Shown here in pieces: positions 5,247 through 7,808 of a stretch of DNA of 7,808 bases. The stretch is taken from positions 1 through 7,808 of the forward strand of contig CANROL010000049.1 of assembly GCA_947632255.1 (NCBI GenBank). The letters run 5' to 3'. Numbering within the stretch: the first letter of the stretch is position 1; each line of letters begins with the position of its first letter. The notes beneath the pieces were generated by a model. The model saw only the letters and a list, made by a program, of their open reading frames with translations. It did no database searches and had not been told where the DNA came from. Source of the DNA: an uncultured Bacilli bacterium (GTDB lineage Bacteria > Bacillota_I > Bacilli_A > RF39 > UBA660). A program made the translations under genes and the position numbers.

Positions 5247-5816
5247 ATGAATATTAAACAATTAATTGAAAATTTTAAACCTTTAAGTGAAAAACAAGAA
5301 CATGATAAAGAAGCATTTCTATATTTTTTAAATCATTTTGAAGATGTCTTAACGCGTAATAATCTAGTGGGACACTTAACAGCCTCTGCTTATGTTGTAA
5401 ATGAAGATTTTACTAAATCATTAATCGTTAAACATAATATTTTTAAAAGTTGGATTTTCCCTGGTGGTCATGCTGATGGTGATGCTAATTTATTAGAAGT
5501 AGCTATAAAAGAAGTAGAAGAAGAAACAGGATTAAAAACTATTCCCTATCAAGAAACTCCTATTAATATTGAAGTTGCCGAAATTCCTGCCCATTATAAA
5601 AATAATAAATATGTCTCAGCTCATCTTCATTTTGATGTTATTTACTTATTAATAGCTAATAATTTAGATATTGCTAAAATAAGAATTAAACCTGATGAAA
5701 ATAGTTCTATAAAATGGGTTAATTTAGAAGATACTTATAATGATGAAATAACTTCATTTGCTAAAACAACTAACAAAGAAATAGTTAACCAAATAAAATT
5801 AATAAGGAGGAAATAA
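5247..5816 (+). CDS. Nudix hydrolase
   Basis: A 189-residue Nudix protein. After a helical N terminus (about 1-45) there is A-S-A-Y-V-V-N (46-52) and then the Nudix box from G74 to L96: G74, five residues, A80, seven residues, K88-E89-V90-E91-E92-E93-T94-G95-L96. The core glutamates that bind the metal (E89, E92, E93) are present. The first consensus Glu is Ala (A80) and the Arg is Lys (K88). A Y-V-S-A-H-L-H-F-D-V strand and an I-K-W-V-N element towards the C terminus also fit the fold. The family hydrolyses nucleoside diphosphates linked to another group; the substrate cannot be read from the sequence. Start ATG 5247 has AAAGAGGTG upstream. The gene ends 1 nt before rnhC, whose ribosome site is in its last codons, so the two are one operon. 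Confidence 0.9.
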   Translation: MNIKQLIENFKPLSEKQEHDKEAFLYFLNHFEDVLTRNNLVGHLTASAYVVNEDFTKSLIVKHNIFKSWIFPGGHADGDANLLEVAIKEVEEETGLKTIPYQETPINIEVAEIPAHYKNNKYVSAHLHFDVIYLLIANNLDIAKIRIKPDENSSIKWVNLEDTYNDEITSFAKTTNKEIVNQIKLIRRK

Positions 5817-5817
5817 A

Positions 5818-6750
5818 ATGACTATTGTATTTAAAGTAAGTGATAATATCAAACCTTTAATGATAGATTTTTATCAAGATCGATTTGTTGAAAATAAACC
5901 ACCCTACAGTGTTTTTCAAGTAAAAGATATTGATTGTGTTACAACCCTATATGAATCTGGCAAAGTAATGTTTCAAGGTATTGGAGCCGATATTGAAGCT
6001 TCATATTGGATAGAAGAAGAAAGAATTAAAAATAATCGTCTAATTGATATTAAAACTGGTAAAGATAAAAAAGATACAAAAGAAAGCAATTATTTTTTAA
6101 ATATGAGTACAATTGGTTCTGATGAAGTAGGAACTGGTGATTTCTTTGGACCTATTGTTGTTACTGCAACATATGTATCTAAAGAAAATATAAGTTTTTT
6201 AACAGAATTAGGAGTTCGTGATTCCAAAAAAATAACTGATGATAAAATTAAAAAAATAGCTCCTGAAATAATTAAAAAAATACCTTATACAACTTTTATT
6301 TTAACTAATGAAATGTATAATAAAAACTGGAATAATGATTTAAATATGAATAAGATTAAAGCTATCTTACATAATAAAGTTCTATATGCCATGACTAATA
6401 AAGAACCTAGTTGTAAAAAGATAGTCGTAGATCAATTTGTTTATCCTAAAAAATATTATGAATATTTAAAAGATACACCAAATAAAGTAACTAATATTAC
6501 TTTTATGACTAAAGCCGAAGATAAAGTTTTAAGTGTTGCAGCAGCATCAATTATATCTCGTTATGTTTTCTTAAAAGAAATGTATAAACTAAGTCAAGAA
6601 TTAAATATTGAAATACCTAAAGGTGCTGGAGCAAACGTTGATGAAACCGCGATTAAAATAGCTAAAACTTATGGCTTTCAAAAATTAAATGAAATAGCTA
6701 AATTAAACTTCAAAAACAAAGATAAAATATTAGAAGAATTAAATAAATAA
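5818..6750 (+). CDS. rnhC: Ribonuclease HIII
   Basis: A 310-residue RNase HIII, the normal length. Residues about 1-80 match the TBP-like N-terminal substrate-binding domain (DUF3378) that distinguishes HIII from HII. The catalytic domain opens with I-G-S-D102-E103-V-G-T-G-D-F-F-G-P-I-V-V, then D-S-K-K-I-T-D, V203-V-D205-Q-F and A-E234-D235-K-V-L-S-V-A-A-A-S-I-I-S-R. D102, E103, D205 and D235 fit the D-E-D-D metal-binding set. The enzyme cleaves RNA in RNA/DNA hybrids, removing primers and R-loops. ATG 5818 follows AAGGAGG (5804-5810) with 7-nt spacing, one base after the Nudix stop. A strong hairpin terminator follows at 6755-6793. Confidence 0.96.
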   Translation: MTIVFKVSDNIKPLMIDFYQDRFVENKPPYSVFQVKDIDCVTTLYESGKVMFQGIGADIEASYWIEEERIKNNRLIDIKTGKDKKDTKESNYFLNMSTIGSDEVGTGDFFGPIVVTATYVSKENISFLTELGVRDSKKITDDKIKKIAPEIIKKIPYTTFILTNEMYNKNWNNDLNMNKIKAILHNKVLYAMTNKEPSCKKIVVDQFVYPKKYYEYLKDTPNKVTNITFMTKAEDKVLSVAAASIISRYVFLKEMYKLSQELNIEIPKGAGANVDETAIKIAKTYGFQKLNEIAKLNFKNKDKILEELNK

Positions 6751-6752
6751 TT

Positions 6753-6964
6753 AAAAAACAAGCATATATATTTAATTATAAATTGCTTGTTTTATTTTTT
6801 TTATTTATTCCGCTCTAAATGGATCATCTGCGGTGCCTTTACCTAAAGTTAGGGAACCAGCAACTAGATTCAATATTGGTCGAAGCCTAGCTTTATTAAT
6901 GGCTTTGAGGTTAAACTGTTACTATTATTGACTCCAAAGATGTTGCTGTTCAATACTAATCACC
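6753..6964 (-). ncRNA. Candidate structured non-coding RNA (about 210 nt) downstream of holA
   Basis: The 250-nt gap between rnhC and holA holds no convincing gene, but 6811-6964 is about 39% G+C (60 of 154 bases counted) against roughly a quarter around it, the usual sign of a structured RNA in an AT-rich genome. Read on the minus strand from about 6964: a 10-bp helix GAACAGCAAC (6951-6942) with GUUGCUG plus UUC (6864-6854, one bulged base); inside it GAGUCAAUA (6934-6926) with UAUUGAAUC (6875-6867, one mismatch); inside that CAAAGCC (6907-6901) with GGCUUCG (6887-6881, one mismatch); then a CCUAA/UUAGG hairpin (6853-6842) and a CCGC/GCGG hairpin (6833-6810) with an inner AGAUG/CAUUU stem. 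A promoter-like site and a strong terminator flank it in this direction. I cannot name the family; raiA RNA, of similar size and taxonomic range, is one low-confidence possibility. The opposite strand folds almost equally but has poorer signals. Confidence 0.6.
6755..6793. terminator. Terminator for rnhC (plus) and for the candidate RNA (minus)
   Basis: A perfect 10-bp stem, AAAACAAGCA (6755-6764) with TGCTTGTTTT (6784-6793), around a 19-nt AT-only loop. On the plus strand a T-rich run continues to about 6806. On the minus strand the stem ends in six T (6758-6753). It therefore closes both the Nudix-rnhC operon and anything transcribed leftward from holA or the RNA. Confidence 0.85.
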
Positions 6965-6970
6965 ATATAA

Positions 6971-6998
6971 ATAATATTTATTATTTTTTTTCATCCAA
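6971..6998 (-). promoter_or_regulatory. Possible promoter of the candidate RNA
   Basis: On the minus strand TTGGAT (6998-6993) is followed after 16 nt by TATTAT (6976-6971). The predicted start, about 7 nt further, falls on the GG at 6964-6963 that opens the structured region. It lies just after the holA stop. The spacer is short and the sequence is AT-rich, so chance matches are possible. Confidence 0.4.
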
Positions 6999-7001
6999 AT
7001 A

Positions 7002-7808
7002 TTACCCACACATATTTAAAATAAATAATTCTAAACCTAAAAATCTATCTATCTTCCCTTTTTTAATATTTAAATCTAAATTAGCTAAATTAATTAATAT
7101 ATTTTTTAATTCTTCTAATTTATAAGGAAATACTTTTTGCAAATATTTATTTAATTGCCAATCCATTAAGCCTAATTCATTCAGAATTGTATATTCATTG
7201 GCATTTTCATTTAACATAGTTTTTATATTATACATAATTCTAAAATCTCTAGCAATTAATGATATTAAAACTGTTGGTTCAACTTTCATTATTTTTAAAT
7301 CATTATATAAATTTAAACTTTTTTCTAAATCATTATTTACTATAGCATCAACAAATAAAAAATTATTGGTATTAATATTTCTTGCTGATATATTTAAAAC
7401 ATCATTATAATTAATTTTACTAGGTTTATTATAATATAATATTAATTTTTCAATTTCCATCATTATTAAATCATAATTATTTAAACTATTACTAATTATA
7501 TATTTAATACTTTCTTCATCAATACTCATATTATTTTTTTGAAAATAGGTTTTTAATCTATTTTCTATTTCATATACTTTTAAATTATTAATAACTTTTA
7601 AACTATATTTATCTCTAACTAATTTAGTTATTTTTTTTCTTAAATCTAATTTTTCATTACATATAAAGATAATTATGGAATTATCACTAGGATTTTCTAA
7701 ATATTTAAGTAATAAATTAGTATCATTATCATTTAATTTAGCACTACCAAAAAAATTAGCATTTTTAACAATAATATATTTATCTTCTTGAAACATAGAA
7801 TAATAACC
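7002..7808 (-). CDS. holA: DNA polymerase III delta subunit, C-terminal part
   Basis: 268 codons are visible and the frame stays open through 7808, so about 60-75 N-terminal residues, including the start, lie beyond the edge. The visible part begins with the typical clamp-loader delta segment S-M-F-Q-E-D-K-Y-I-I-V-K-N-A-N-F-F (family: F-s-d-k-R-l-v-v-v-k-n-a). It continues with an AAA+-like region containing S-I-I-I-F-I-C-N-E-K-L-D, then a helical C-terminal domain with I-S-L-I-A-R-D-F-R and a terminal D-L-N-I-K-K-G-K-I-D-R-F-L-G-L-E-L-F-I-L motif. Delta opens the beta sliding clamp during loading. The methionine at 7796 is internal, since homologous sequence continues upstream of it. Very rich in Asn, Lys, Ile and Leu, in line with the base composition. 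Confidence 0.9.
   Translation of the reverse strand, partial: GYYSMFQEDKYIIVKNANFFGSAKLNDNDTNLLLKYLENPSDNSIIIFICNEKLDLRKKITKLVRDKYSLKVINNLKVYEIENRLKTYFQKNNMSIDEESIKYIISNSLNNYDLIMMEIEKLILYYNKPSKINYNDVLNISARNINTNNFLFVDAIVNNDLEKSLNLYNDLKIMKVEPTVLISLIARDFRIMYNIKTMLNENANEYTILNELGLMDWQLNKYLQKVFPYKLEELKNILINLANLDLNIKKGKIDRFLGLELFILNMCG

Noticed and set aside
6807..6962. Short peptides from the structured region, for example a TTG-started 25-codon frame or a 37-codon frame ending in D-D-P-F-R-A-E on the minus strand, and a 23-codon ATG frame at 6819 on the plus strand
   Set aside because: They are in different frames, short, and unlike the local Asn/Lys/Ile-rich proteins. The 37-codon frame has no start codon with a ribosome site. 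RNA structure explains the base composition better.
6804..6990. The structured region transcribed on the plus strand, ending at an AAATAAT/ATTATTT hairpin with a T-run (6969-6991)
   Set aside because: A strong rnhC terminator lies just upstream, I found only a poor promoter match after it, and the end hairpin is AT-only. One G-U pair would favour this strand (6882/6906), so it is less likely rather than excluded.
7002..7796. A complete short holA starting at the Met at 7796
   Set aside because: The frame continues to the window edge and the residues before that Met fit the family, so the gene is cut by the window rather than shortened.
1..7808. Insertion sequences, phage genes, CRISPR arrays, tRNA or rRNA genes, toxin-antitoxin pairs
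   Set aside because: No transposase, integrase, repeat-spacer pattern, tRNA cloverleaf or characteristic pair was seen on either strand.

Overview
This is a very AT-rich (roughly a quarter G+C by eye), gene-dense chromosomal segment from a low-GC Gram-positive bacterium. RNase HIII, CvpA, a short thioredoxin, a CmpB-type membrane protein and an SPFH/NfeD pair, all behind strong AGGAGG/AGGTG ribosome sites, point to Bacilli, probably a reduced-genome lineage near the Mollicutes (RF39- or Erysipelotrichales-like). That placement is inference. Every Trp codon I checked is TGG, and the 11 visible stop codons are 8 TAA, 3 TAG and no TGA, so TGA is either an unused stop or very rare; nothing requires TGA=Trp.

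Layout, left to right. (i) 1-729, minus: nfeD followed by the start of an SPFH/band-7 gene that runs off the left edge. (ii) 826-1857, plus: a cytosolic NagZ-like GH3 protein with an altered catalytic dyad. (iii) 1864-3729, minus: a CmpB-family membrane protein, then two uncharacterised tandem paralogues, each with its own promoter. (iv) 3811-4149, plus: a small two-helix membrane protein whose start codon appears non-canonical. (v) 4156-5165, minus: cvpA and trxA, overlapping by 1 nt. (vi) 5247-6750, plus: a Nudix hydrolase and rnhC, 1 nt apart. (vii) 6753-6964, minus: a G+C-rich, highly structured region with its own promoter-like site and an excellent terminator, most likely a roughly 210-nt non-coding RNA. 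(viii) 7002-7808, minus: most of holA, truncated by the right edge.

The strand switches repeatedly: there are three divergent intergenic regions of about 80-100 bp and three convergent junctions. All eight promoters assigned to protein genes share one plan: a -10 hexamer, 5-9 nt, then directly the Shine-Dalgarno. Predicted leaders are therefore little more than a ribosome site. The convergent junctions use symmetric hairpins as two-way terminators; at two of them the hairpin contains the stop codon of the plus-strand gene, and the two genes end exactly 6 bp apart.

Functionally the segment is housekeeping: DNA replication and RNA/DNA hybrid repair (holA, rnhC), thiol redox (trxA), membrane organisation (SPFH, nfeD, cvpA) and amino-sugar or cell-wall sugar chemistry (GH3). 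The rnhC/cvpA/trxA set resembles a condensed version of the rnhC-zapA-cvpA-polX-mutS2-trxA neighbourhood of Bacillus. The items most worth following are the structured RNA beside holA, the apparent ATA start codon, the GH3 dyad substitution and the tandem unknown family.
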